A stretch of DNA of 64,000 bases, taken from assembly GCA_963969395.1 (NCBI GenBank), contig OZ017798.1:19460173-19524172 (forward strand). Reading direction: 5' to 3'. Positions within the stretch are counted from its first letter, which is position 1; each line of letters opens with the position of its first letter. Shown here piece after piece: positions 11,226 through 22,515 of this stretch. The notes beneath the pieces were generated by a model that was given only the letters and a program-made list of their open reading frames with translations, made no database searches and was not told the DNA's origin. Both the position numbers and the translations under genes were made by a program. This DNA is from Pseudoscleropodium purum (Eukaryota; Streptophyta; Bryopsida; Hypnales; Brachytheciaceae).

Positions 11226-12960
11226 AAAAAATCAAAACAAAAATAAATAGATTTGTTGACCTGTGTCTTTGCAATTTGTCCACCCCTCTCTAAAATAGAT
11301 TAAAAAAAATATAGTATTACATATAGAATATTAATACAACATATGATATTGGATGTTGGATAGTAGGTATACTTGAACTGTCTTATATCAATTGTAATTA
11401 GACATGGTTTGAAAAAACAAACATATACGATTGTAGGATGGAGGTGGGGGTATAATGAAAAAATATATTTCATCAAAGAGGGGGGGAAATAATATTAAGT
11501 GGAATGTGAGCTAATCCCTCACTATCCATTCAAAAGAATCATGTATTACATGTATTTTGTTGTACAACCTCTTCCTACATCAATCTACAAACTTGCACCA
11601 TCTAAAATTTTGCTCATTCATTTTATGAAGCTACAAAACAATTGCAAAACAAACAAAGGTCAATAGATCAAGTATTTTCACAATTAGCACAATTTAAGCT
11701 CACATGTATAGTCAATGGAACCTTTTATGTACAATAAGGTGAATGGAGATTCTACCTTTGAGCTACAAGCTCCCTCGAATGCATGGAGATAAGAAAAAAA
11801 TGGATAGAATCATATATAATTTCATCCAAATGCCAAGGACTATTTAAATTTTGGAGAGGGATTTGTGTATTCATCCTATTTTTTACCCATTCTTCTAGTT
11901 TTAAGGTAGTCAAAGTAAAATGAAATAAAATTGTGACTCTAATTTACTAGCCTAAAAATAATTGTTTGTGCAACCACAAAAAAACTATGGTGATTAGTAT
12001 ATGGAAATGCCCATTTCACCATTAAAAAGCTCTGTTGGAAAATTGAAAATTTGATGAAGGTTTGAAGGTTTGGTTGAATGATCTTGGTATGCTTGATTTT
12101 GAAGACAAACAATTATAGAACTCAATGATTGTACTAGAAAAGGGAATTTAGAAATATATTGAAGATTTTGAGTAGTGGTGTACATTCAAAGTAGAGACCT
12201 ATTAGATGAAATAACCTCAATAGGGAAGAAAATGAGTAAAGGATGTTAATTCCATAATGAGATCATAATTTTACATTATTGGACATATCAATGATTGAAT
12301 CATGCTCAATCATTTTCAATCATGGTTTAACAAGAAAGGCACTTCAATGCTAATATTATCTAATGTGTGACTTTTAGAAGATGTTTCTAATTTCAATATC
12401 TTAACACTTGTATCTCACACAACATGAGTGTAAAAACTCACTTGTTGAAGAAGTTAGTTTTAGAATTTGTTTACAAACTCCTACTAATGATTGCAAAAGA
12501 GGAAAGAGGGAAATTGTAGTGAAAGGTAGGACAAATAATAATCTTATTGTTTCTAATTTGTTAAATAAATTGCATGGCATGGAACAACAATCATGAGGTC
12601 TTATATTCACTAATTAAGAATTGAGCATGTTAAAGTGGTAGATTTGGAGACAATAGTTGTAAATGGTCTTCCTAAAGTTGGACACTTGATTAAATATGTC
12701 TAAATCTAATTTAAAAAAATTAACAACTTTTGCCTAAAATCCCACATTCAAGCTTTTTGAAAAACTCTAGACATTATATTTGAATTTGGATTCTATATAA
12801 ACTTGTATTTTTCTCCCTTGGATTATAGAATTTAAATGAAAATTATATTTATAATATAGTGTAGGATTTTTTAGTTTAGTAATAAATTTTAACTTGAAAA
12901 TATTACACAAACTATGCACATTACAAATGATGTGAAAGAATTACTTAGAGAGTAATTTTT
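11226..12960. other. AT-rich stretch, nothing recognised
   Basis: Short open frames only, with no family resemblance and no clear inverted or tandem repeat. Confidence 0.35.
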
Positions 12961-13860
12961 AATATTAGAAGTAAGCGTACTCAAATAAGTTTGTGATATT
13001 TTGAAGCCCAAAACTACTTCAAAATACTTGTATGCAAAGCAAGGCAAAAAAATCTTCATCAAAATTTATTTTCTAACAAATCAAATTGCAAAATCCTTTA
13101 ATTAATTCATTAAAGTAAATTTGGCCAAAATTATAGAGTAAACATCCCTATTGATTGCAAGTTTAATGAGCCTAAACTTTAAAAAAAAATACCTTTTACC
13201 TATTCCTTCTTAAAAGTGAAGTTTTGTCTTTCACCACTTCTAGAAATAAATATATATATATATTCCAAACTTCTATGAATGAGCCAATATGTTGCAATAT
13301 GGGTTGTGAATATATTTTGAAAAATTTAACCAAAAAAACTTCAAAATTCATCTTTGGAAAGATTATAAAGTGGAAGATGGTATTGGATGGAAGAAAAAAT
13401 GAATGATAATGCTCATAACTTTGATATGAAATTGATAATTGTAAATCCAATGGTAAAGATATTCTAGTAAGCAACACAAATTCCATGCTTTTCTTTTTGT
13501 TTGGAAAATTTTCAAAATGGATTTAAAAAAAACAATTGTGTACTTTTTTTACATTCGTTACTTGCAAAATAAAACCCTTCATAATTTTCACTTCATTACT
13601 AGAAATTGATAGGTTCAAATGTTTTAAGTAGTTATCAATCTTCAAATCAAATTAAATCAATTAATTTTTTCTATGATATTTTTAAATGCCTAATTTAACA
13701 TTGAAATTAAAAAAAACTTCTAAATTTTGCAATATCTATCAAAATGACATGAAATAAAACTTCACATTTAGACTAGGAAGATTAACATCTATCCTAAAAT
13801 TTCAAGAAAAATTATAAATTAGGAAGTCAATAGAGCTTGTCCAAGTTAAAAAAAAATTTG
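12961..13860 (-). repeat. Old relic of the TTAA-type element family
   Basis: A block near 13005-13035 (cccaaaactacttcaaaata) and the text after it match the left part of the element at 45480-46389 (cccaaaactacttcaaaata at about 45510), and the 13400-13450 region matches further along. Ends are not recognisable, so the limits are approximate. Confidence 0.35.
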
Positions 13861-15740
13861 AAGAGGCTCATTAGTTTTTAATAGGTTGAATACCAATTGC
13901 ATAGCCATATATATATAATTAAACATGTAATTTTTATATTCAATTTAATATTTTTAATTAAATATATATATTTTTTAATTTTAATTACATGAGGTAATAT
14001 GTTGTCTAACACGTTTGTAGCAAGTATTGCAAATGAATTGATAATTATTATAACAACAACAAAATTTTATCAAATTTCTTTTAAAAATATAAGGAAAAAT
14101 AAAAAATAGTATGATTCAATAATGTATTGATTTATAATAGTATGATTTAAGAAAATTAATGTCACATGTACTAATAATTTGCATTGATGAGAGAATTGGC
14201 TAAGAAGAAGACCCATGATAAGACTTATTTACTATTAGAAAACATCGTTGCATAGATTTAGCTTTAATACTCACAATTGGTCTAATTTGTTATTTTAGTA
14301 TAGGTCTTAAAGCTTAGTCTATTCATCAAACATATTTTCTACTATAGCTGTAGAATACTTTTGGTAGAAACTAATTCTGAAAATAAACATTGAAATTAAT
14401 GAGAAATTATTTTTTCCAAAAATATTAATGTAGGGTGAAGATAAAATTACTAGGAAAAAAATCCATATTTAGAATTTGTAAAACCTTGTTTATTAAAAAA
14501 ATCAATAGAGAGATGCTTATAAGTCCTACAATATAGAATATTGGTTTTGTAAAATTTCTTGCCTTAAGTCACTTCTTTAGTCTTTCTATTGTATTTCCAC
14601 AAGTACAATGAAAACTAAGACAAAGTTTTTTTCCTTCATATTCCATCAAATATTGTTAATAGAAAAAAATGTGATTTGAAATAATGTTGAAGACCTAAAA
14701 ATATAGGACCAAAACAAGGAATCATTTTTAGTATGAACAAAAGATGTTAGGCCACTTCATCCTTTGAAAGAAGATTTCTTCTTTAATATTATATTTAGCT
14801 CTCTTTCAATATGTAAATTTTTAATTTGAAAACTTTAACAAAAATTGCAGTTTGTTAATTATAAATTTATAAAATATGAATTATTGAACTGATAAATTTT
14901 CAAATTTTCAAATTTTCAATTTTCAAATATGATCATTTTAAACTTTTTATTCTTTTAACATCATTAATTTTTTTCAACTTATATTAATATTAGTAGAATT
15001 ATAGGCCTAGAAGATCAACCGAATGACTATACAAATTATCTAAAGGTAGTCTTAAGACCTATGTTGTCTTCTTAGTCAATTCCATTGTATTTTAAGACTT
15101 TGTATAAATTCATATTTTTATATCAAAAATGCTATTTTGCATTTTGAAGAATAAAATAAATCCTACAATTGGACATCTATATGGATTAACATGTATAGCA
15201 TCAAAATGGCACATGTATGTGATGAAGAAGACTCGAACTACCTTAACCTTAAAATTCCTTTCAAGTTTTAGTACAAACAAAGAACATACAAGCAAATGCC
15301 AAATTGCCAGTGCATGAGATCAAAGTCACAGGGTGTAGAGATTCTTATCAAAAACTTACCCCTCCTAAAACATGACTCAATTGGATCAATAAATTGATGT
15401 ATTCAACAATACTTTGATGACTAGGACCTACTCTAGCTACTCACGTAGCTTGGATTGGCACAAATTAATGAACCTAAGGGTCTTCTATGATGGATTGCCC
15501 TATTAAATAGAAAGTTAACTTGTCAATAAATTAGCAAACCGAATTAATAAGAAGATTATATACTAAAAAAGATGAAGAGCATTAAGACCATAGAATACCA
15601 AAAGCCTTCTAAGATGTCTCAAGCTAAAGTTAAATAACTCATGCTATCAATCACTCATGATTCATAATTCCATCCCTCCAATTGTTGTGCAACTTCAATA
15701 CATAGTTTTAAAGTTATGAATCTATGAAAGTTGGGTTGAG
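13861..15740. other. Very AT-rich stretch, nothing recognised
   Basis: Long A/T runs with no supported exon. Two antiparallel 60-codon open frames near 15110-15317 mirror each other and have no coding character. Confidence 0.35.
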
Positions 15741-16600
15741 TTGGAGTCTACCATACTATTCCTAGGAGCTCCTTGGGGGTGTAGGGGTCTTGGCTGAAGA
15801 CTCTCCCTTCTTGTTCCATTATCTCTTTCTTGTACTCTCGGAGTTAGTCTTTGAGGTGGTTTTGTTTGCTATCAATTCATTGATCTTGGTTTTGTTTCTT
15901 TAATTCAAGGTAAGCATGTAGGTCGATAAATATCAGATTTAACCATTCCTTGGAATGTAACAATGGGATGAAGTTATTAAAGTTGTAGTTGAGAAGACCC
16001 CTTGTCCTTTGGTTATAGTCCCATAGATCTAGTAGAAGACGTAGTAGTGGAACATTGATTGGAAAATGTGGCCTTACTTTTGATACAACCTCCTCTCCCA
16101 GCCCTAGTTTCTCTTATTGTCACTCCAACTTCTCCCTTACTTCATTGAAGAAGTTGTCAATGGACACTTGTAAGTCTTCTTTGCTTAATAGTTCCTTGCT
16201 ATGAATAAATGAGCATTGGATGGTAGTGGAAAGATTGGTGCTCTAAAAATGATTGTGAGAAGAAGAAAGATATGTGTTTCCATAGCAATCTTATAGTCGC
16301 TATAGCAAATACCTCATCCTCATCCATACCACCTCAAAGACATCTTGCATCTCCTTAATACATTTGACTGTGCATTTGTAGCAGTAGATCTCATTCCACA
16401 CTTCAATTCTTATATGAATCACCATTTTCCATATACAATATAGGAATTCTTTTGGAATGAATTATAGTTGCCATTGAGTTATTGTCCACATTTTATATCC
16501 AAATGTTCCAAAAAATAGATACTTTGAAAATATTCAATAATGTTTCCTTGTAATCTATAACCTTATAGTCATTGCATTAGACCCTTATTGTCTTAATGTA
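15740..16600 (-). pseudogene. Broken coding-like relic of unknown family
   Basis: Reading the minus strand gives protein-like stretches interrupted by stops, for example VSIDNFFNEVREKLE, VSKVRPHFPINVPLLRLLLD, NFNNFIPLLHSKEWLN, LIFIDLHAYLELKKQNQDQ and DPYTPKELLGIVW. Runs of plausible amino-acid usage separated by stops suggest a decayed gene, most likely from a transposon, but I cannot name the family. Boundaries are approximate. Confidence 0.35.
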
Positions 16601-17222
16601 GCCAAGATATTGTAGACGAATGTTGGCTAATCTATGAAGGTTTCCTTCGTTTGAATGTGTGTTTAGAGCACCTTTATCCTATTTTGTGCCTCGCATATAT
16701 ATGGACATGTCATTAGTGCATGATTTGATGTCTCTATCTCCATTCAAAGTAAAGACAACAACCTTTTCCCTTCATGATGTGTCCATGTGTTGATCGGCAA
16801 CCTTTCTATAGTCTCAAGGTTTGTAGATTTTGTCTGGAATAATACAAGACCTTTGCAATGGTAATGTCTTCTTCATAAGTCTCTCTTACATCTTTAATCC
16901 TTAAATAATTCTAATCTAATTTCCAAATTTCCATTTATCTAAATTCCAAATCTATAATTTCCAAGGTAGCTAAAGAACTAACATACTCATGTTTGACCTA
17001 ACATAATTTATGGATAGCCATTTTAATTCTTTTAAAGCTTTATTACTATGTTATTTAACTTTTTAAAGCCTAAGTACTAAATTTCAATATTGTCTTAGAT
17101 ACAATCTAATTGTGGTGATTGTTTAACCACAATTAATTTTCTATCATAGTGACGACTTTAAACCCTATCTGAGGTATATTGCCATTGGGATTTGGCAGTT
17201 ATTGCCACTTTTCAGTACATTG

Positions 17223-17257
17223 CAGTGTATTGTGACAGTTTGTATCACAATGCACTG
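17223..17257. repeat. Hairpin, 13-bp arms
   Basis: CAGTGTATTGTGA (17223-17235) pairs with TCACAATGCACTG (17245-17257) with one mismatch and a 9-nt loop. It sits just left of the dispersed repeat at 17340. Confidence 0.55.
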
Positions 17258-17339
17258 AGGTTTCAAAATTTAGGATTTTAAAATTTTGAAATTTTTTATT
17301 TCTAACTATCCCTTTCCTCCACTTGTAATTTTCAAAAAC

Positions 17340-17880
17340 CAACTTGTTTGACAATCAATATGGGACAATTCATCATGTATCCATATCCAATACTATATTC
17401 ATATCCGATATCCATATTCCATATTCAATCCATATTCGTATGCGATATTGTATCAATATTCGATACCCGTATTCAATAATTTGTATTTCATATTCCATAT
17501 TTATATGCAATACTATATCCATATCCAATATTTCATATTTGTACGGCTTAGATTAAATCTCACAAGATCAGTGGCTTGTGATTTTTTGAGAATTCAACGA
17601 CAATTTTGAGGGTAAGGGAGAGGCACCTGAAAGTGTCCCTACACCCAATGGTGTCCTTTTCTAGGAAGGGGCGTCATTCTAAAATACAAATCTCAGTGAT
17701 TTGTACATGGTTTAACAATGTCAATTAACAATTAATAATCCTTGTTTAATATGTGCACATTTAAGTTCTGAAATGATGCCCCTTCCTAGAAAGGGCCTCC
17801 ACTGGGTGCAAGAACGCTTTCAGGTGCCTCTTCTTTAAGCATTTAAAAAAATCAATGGCTTGTAAATTTTTTGAGGAGGT
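17340..17880 (-). repeat. Dispersed repeat with hexamer tract (copy 2), split by a MITE
   Basis: Inverted relative to 5290-5600. It begins with ttgtttgacaatcaatatgg, runs through the ATATTC/ATATCC tract (17375-17545), continues with the match to 5355-5430, and ends with the match to 5294-5350 at 17836-17880. The two halves of the match are separated by the 220-bp insert 17616-17835. Identity to copy 1 is around 80 percent by eye. Confidence 0.7.
17616..17835. mobile_element. TAA-flanked MITE with ~60-bp terminal inverted repeats
   Basis: The ends gggagaggcacctgaaag and ctttcaggtgcctcttctt are inverted copies, and the similarity runs inward about 60 bp (cctttctaggaaggggc on both sides). TAA lies at 17613-17615 and again at 17836-17838. 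The uninterrupted repeat at about 5345-5355 shows the empty target. A 3-bp TAA/TTA duplication is typical of PIF/Harbinger-type elements. It is non-autonomous, with no coding capacity. Confidence 0.75.
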
Positions 17881-17989
17881 AGGCAATTAATGCAAACCAA
17901 GGTGGTATACCTCTTTTCAATGCATTGTAGAAAAGACCTTATCGTCAATGAAGAAGTCCATGTGACAAGGGGGAAGTTGTGGAGAGGCA

Positions 17990-18960
17990 AGGCTAACACA
18001 CAACATATTATTACATTTGTTGAGACCAAATAAAGGGAAAGGACACATAATTGCTATAGATAAATTTTTTTAAGCATAGCCATATTCAAAGATTTATTGA
18101 AAAGAGGCACATATGCAACATGCATCATACAAATGCAATTGGGTAGGTCTTCCCGAATCATTGAAAAACAAAAAAGAATTGAACAAAAATCCTTAAGGGA
18201 CTTTGGATTGGTGCAACACTTTTATAATTATTCATGTTAAATTGGACGTCATTGTTGACATAAAAACATGGTTGTTATATTGGATGTTCATAAAAATCTA
18301 TCAAATAAAACATGGGGTTTCTAATAGTACATGCATGAGTCGTAGAAAATTAATACCATTTAAAAAGATAAAAGATTGGTCCTTATAATTTCATCATATG
18401 CAATGTCTCTTCAATTTTCATGCCAATTTTGGGTGTCTTCGGTTCCAAGACAATATGGTTTATTCAAGATGACATTCATACTTCACCATCTGCTTCACCA
18501 GTGCACTTAGAGTTTACTACATACATACGTGGTGTAGATGTAGCCAACCAATTGCAGGCTTTTTACATTAGTCAAACCTGGTCCAACAAATCATGGCACC
18601 ATGTCTTCTTTTTTCTCATTGACAGGACTATTGTGAATATGTACATCATTTACATTAACAAATGCAAGATATGTGATCCACCTCGCTAACCAAAGACACA
18701 TTTACAATTTTGGACTTAATTGTGTAAAGCTTTAATTGAAAATTGGGTGAAGATAAAGCAAGGAGAGTATAGTGTTTGTGCTTGGCAGATGGGAGCTTGT
18801 TATCTAGTTTCTACAAATTTTTGGAAGCCACGTGTTGTTTGCAACAATCAGCTAGCTTAGTGATGAGGCCCAAAATATATTATCCATCTCATGGAAACAA
18901 ATTTGTGTGCTCAAAAAAAGGCTATTTTCATCGCTTTTATGAACGTCTTCAACAATTATC
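17990..18960 (+). pseudogene. Decayed piggyBac-type transposase
   Basis: Protein fragments in the order expected of a piggyBac DDD transposase, broken by stops and frame changes: GKGHIIAIDKFF (18035 on), NWVGLPESLKNKKELNKNP then a stop then GTLDWCNTF (18138-18230, same frame), and after a frame change YIRGVDVANQLQAFYIS and WHHVFFFLIDRTIVNMYIIY (18518-18655). In the family, AIDKFF and GVD hold two catalytic aspartates; both are kept, but the usual DQ after GVD is NQ here. A further open stretch (18776-19096) may be the C-terminal part. At least three stops make it inactive. The right end of a TTAA-type element lies about 1.2 kb downstream (20135), so this may be the relic of the autonomous relative. 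The start is not defined. Confidence 0.75.
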
Positions 18961-19859
18961 CTTTCATACCAATGTGAGTTTTTTTTTCTATCTTAAGATC
19001 ATTCATTTACATTTAAAAATAATTTTGAACAAGTGTCCACAAAAATACTACAATGAATTTATGTGGCTAGGATTTGAATATTGTTCATGTCATTAGTGTT
19101 GGAAGATGTAGCAAGAATATACTATAGGTAGTAACAATTAATTTGTGAAATTTTCATATAGTACAATTTTAGAATACAAAATGAGAAGATTATGAATTTT
19201 GAAAGCCTTCAATATAATTCACTTGTCATTTACTTAGGCATTAGGAATTGACTTTCATTTCTAAATACCTTTTAATTACACATTAGGAAATAGGTGTCAT
19301 TACAAATCCAAATTATGAGTTTTGGCAATGGTTAGGCATAGATCAAACGGGAGACATGTATATATTACATCTATCTCTCAATCACAAAGCATGTTGTGAC
19401 CATAGGCACTAAATTTAGAAAGATACTAGGGATAACTATGGGAATTCAACTAGAACATAAAAGAAGGCAAGGGAACATGGGGAATGTGGAAACAATAGGG
19501 GAACATCCCAAGAGTGGTGTGCAACCTATCATTCAAAAGTTGCCCCATGTCTTGGAGGCCACATTGTCCTAGAAATTAACATAGAAACTAGAGATTTTTA
19601 AATTTTTGATTTTTTTGGCTTGTCAATTATGATTACTTATTTCAATTTACAATTTGGATTACTAGGTTTTTGAACTATGTGGTGGCAAAAAATATGCAAA
19701 AATTAGAGAGTGTATTGTGAAGTCTTGGGACATAGTTGCATTGCATGATTTTTAGGGAAGTGCTTTATGTCTTGAATTGACTTGAAAATTGGTGGACATG
19801 TGCCTAGTAAGATATTGATCATGGAAAAAATTAAATTTGAAGTCCAAAGTGTAAAAAAT

Positions 19860-20135
19860 GACCACAAGAGGTTGTCAAAGCCATCTAAATTTTTTGGGTA
19901 AGGCCCCTTTTTCAAAAAGAACTTGTCACTTTCAAAGCAATTATCTTTTGATTTAAGTGGTTAAATTGCAAGAGTTTTTTACCACAAAATTCCATATAAA
20001 ATTAGTACAAGATTCTATGGTTACATTTAAACAAAAATTCATTTTGTACATTTTTCGATCAATGCATTAGAAATGGCAATTTTTAGTGTTTTTGGAGACC
20101 AAAAAATCCTAGAAAGTGCCTTGGGACTTTGGAGG
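19860..20135 (+). mobile_element. Right end of a TTAA-type (piggyBac-like) element
   Basis: The sequence from about 19960 follows the right ends of the other copies (ttgcaagag, a pause, acaagattctatggttaca, then tagaaatggcaatttttag and tgtttttggagacc) and closes with gggactttggagg and TTAA at 20136-20139. The outer bases are a variant of the CCCCTAAAGG end. The matching left end was not found, possibly because it lies beyond the transposase relic or is eroded. Confidence 0.5.
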
Positions 20136-20624
20136 TTAACACCATGTTTGGTGTTGCTTTACCTTGGCGTTGAGGAACTTAGTCCTTTCTTATGGCATTG
20201 TGAGCTTCATGATAGGATACAATGGAACCTTATAAGTAAATCAAGTGTGTTGCAATGTTACAATTTCATCCAAAACAAGTAGTTTGAATTTTGAATTGAC
20301 CTAGGCTAAATCTCTTGTTAAGTGCTTTAGTCTTTGTAGACATGGATTCTACTAGTGTAAATTTGTAAATCATATGTTAAATTTGCAAATGGATAAGATT
20401 TCTAGAAAAGTTACATTTTGCTAAGCAACTACAAATACAAATAATGTTTTTAAACTTACACCAGCTTAAAAACATTGATTTGTACGTCCTATTAGTATAT
20501 TTGATATTGATTTAATAAAGCTACACTATTTTCAAGTTAGTACAACTTGAAATATTATTGTATTGTACCAATGTCCATGTAAATAAAATTCTATCATTAC
20601 AATAGTTTACCCCTACTACTACAA

Positions 20625-20864
20625 GGTCAGGGTGAACTAATCCCCTCATTCATCCCTCTAAAGTCATTCTAGGGGTGCATGTAAAAAAACAGCCCCCCTA
20701 TTTTGTGCCTAATTAATTTATCTTCTACATCCAGACTTGCTAAGTTAGAATCTTTGATTGCAAATGTGAATTCAAAACTTGCAAATTTCACTATGTGTGG
20801 CAAATAAAAATTTCACCGTTTACCCTCAGGGACAAGTGAGGTGGTCAGTTCACCCCCATCCCTT
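20625..20864. mobile_element. MITE, CCAGGG-type family, diverged TIR
   Basis: The left end agggtgaactaatcccctca is repeated inverted at the right (tgaggtggtcagttcacccc). The interior gaatctttgattgcaaatgt then gaattc is the reverse complement of the interior word of 22285-22515, placing it in the same broad family. It abuts the poly-T of the retroposon tail at 20865. Confidence 0.6.
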
Positions 20865-21182
20865 TTTTTTTTTGAACAAATAAAAAATGCCATTGCATTA
20901 AAAGCCCCGGCCCTATTCCAACACACCTGTGTAATGAAATTTTAACTTTTTTCCACACAGCTGAGATTAAATGGATTTTTTCATTTTCATTTCCGCCAAA
21001 GAAGAGGAATGAATTGTCGGTTTGAGTAAGCGGTGTCCATTGAGTTGGTGAACATCCAAATTGAATGATCCGTAGTAGAGAAAGGACCGGCCGTGTTTCG
21101 CTCGTCCTTTCGGTGTCGTCGTTGACTTCGGCGTACGCACCAGCTTGCACAAAACAAGTCCTGCACCGAACCTTCTAATCAT
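20865..21182 (-). mobile_element. 3' tail of a LINE-like retrotransposon
   Basis: On the minus strand the sequence ends with gcttttaatgcaatggcat, then ttttttatttgttc and a run of A (poly-T from about 20863 on the plus strand). A closing stretch of this kind before poly(A) is common in plant L1-like elements. Two overlapping minus-strand open frames (20845-21150 and 20967-21182) have no protein family I recognise. The fragment is 5'-truncated or very decayed. Confidence 0.4.
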
Positions 21183-22284
21183 AACCTGTCTGCTAAACGT
21201 AGTCTGCCAACTCCGAAATAAGTCCTGGGAATCTACAGTAGTGGGATGCTGCGATACTTTACTGTGAATACCGTAATAACAACGACGCCGTTAACAAGCG
21301 AAGGGGATGCACCTGAACACCCTCCTGATTCCACAGAGAATCACCATTCCAATTCCAATTCCATATCAGTGTGGTAGTGTGGAAAAGTTTCCCGCCGTGG
21401 AGTGTTGATGCCTCTGCGGCTCCGAGCACCCTGCGCATGATTTGAGGGCTTCAAATAGATCATTGGCGGAGCCTGCCGGGGCGAGATCCAGGGTGCCGGA
21501 AGCTTCCTGGAGCTTCATCAGTCATCACAGCAGTGCGAAGAATATTGAGCCTGAATGGAATAAGCCAAAATCTGGATTCTCTACATTTTTACTCCGATTG
21601 TCATGGAAACCTAAGTTCAGTTTTTTTCCTCACATTTTATGATGGAATAGTAATTAGTTTGAAGTATACATCTGCAGGTTTTCCTAAGGTAGTAAGGTTG
21701 TCATTTTATATACCGGCATATTTACTTGGCACAAATTGAAGAATCAATTGCAAAGAAGAAAGAGAACTAACCAAGCACATAAATCAATTAGGACGGAGTG
21801 TGAAGGGAGACACTAGGGATTGAGACTAATAACAGGACAATGAAGGTTCCAAGCCGAGTAACGAGCTACAGAGTCTTCATGAGAGCAGATGACATCAAAC
21901 TTTCAAGTCAAACTCCACCAAAGCATCTTTCGCAAAAACTCTCAACCTTATCAAGAGGTGGGCAATAAGGTGGGTACTTCCAAAACCGCCACTTTTTGCT
22001 TCTATGCCTAATTACTGTCATTAGACTAGTCAAATTTTTGAATTTCTTGTTGGCACTTGAAAAGAGGTTCCAATGCACCAAATGAGATTTAGAACATGTT
22101 GAGTTCTCCATCTCTCCTGATTGAAAGTCCAAGCACCGCGAGCAAGTCAAACAACCCACATCGTAACTGCACGGAGAAGGTTTCACTTGTGACCAACGAA
22201 AGGTTGTCATTTGGAGACGGCTGTTTGGGAGAATGAAGCAGGTCTCGTTTGTACCGTACCTACTACGCAGCCGCAGGTTCAGGG
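21183..22284. other. GC-richer gene-poor patch with unrecognised minus-strand frame
   Basis: A minus-strand open frame at 21908-22210 (100 codons, ATG start) is cysteine-rich near its N-terminus (GCLTCSRCLDF) and basic later (HRSKKWRFWKYPPYCPP). The DNA for that basic part (agcaaaaagtggcggttt) also occurs at about 5180, so it is repeated sequence and probably part of a transposon relic rather than a host gene. Elsewhere in the patch no exon is supported. Confidence 0.3.
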
Positions 22285-22515
22285 CCAGGGAGGATCGACC
22301 CCTCTATTGCCCAGTGTTTTACCCTTGTAGAAAACACTGAAATTTTTTATTTGACAAATAAGATAAAATTTGCAAATTCTGAATTCATATCTGTAATCAG
22401 AGGCCCCAAATTAGTTGATGGACATGATGAAATACAAAATTTAAGCGGCACAAAATAAGGGGCAATTTTGACATTTATCCTCTAGAGGGGCAATAGAGGG
22501 GTCAATCCTCCCTGG
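22285..22515. mobile_element. 231-bp MITE with 28-bp terminal inverted repeats
   Basis: The left end (22285-22312, CCAGGGAGGATCGACCCCTC continuing to ATTGCCC) is repeated inverted at 22487-22515 with a single difference. The interior holds tttgcaaattctgaattcat and a cacaaaataagggg block that recur at 3805-3860, 10585-10775, 11110-11225 and 20625-20864. It has no coding capacity. A target duplication is not clear, so the superfamily is undecided. Confidence 0.8.

Noticed and set aside
17375..17545. A/T hexamer tract considered as a CRISPR or centromeric satellite
   Set aside because: Units are degenerate, without spacers, short, and part of a dispersed repeat also found at 5440-5570.
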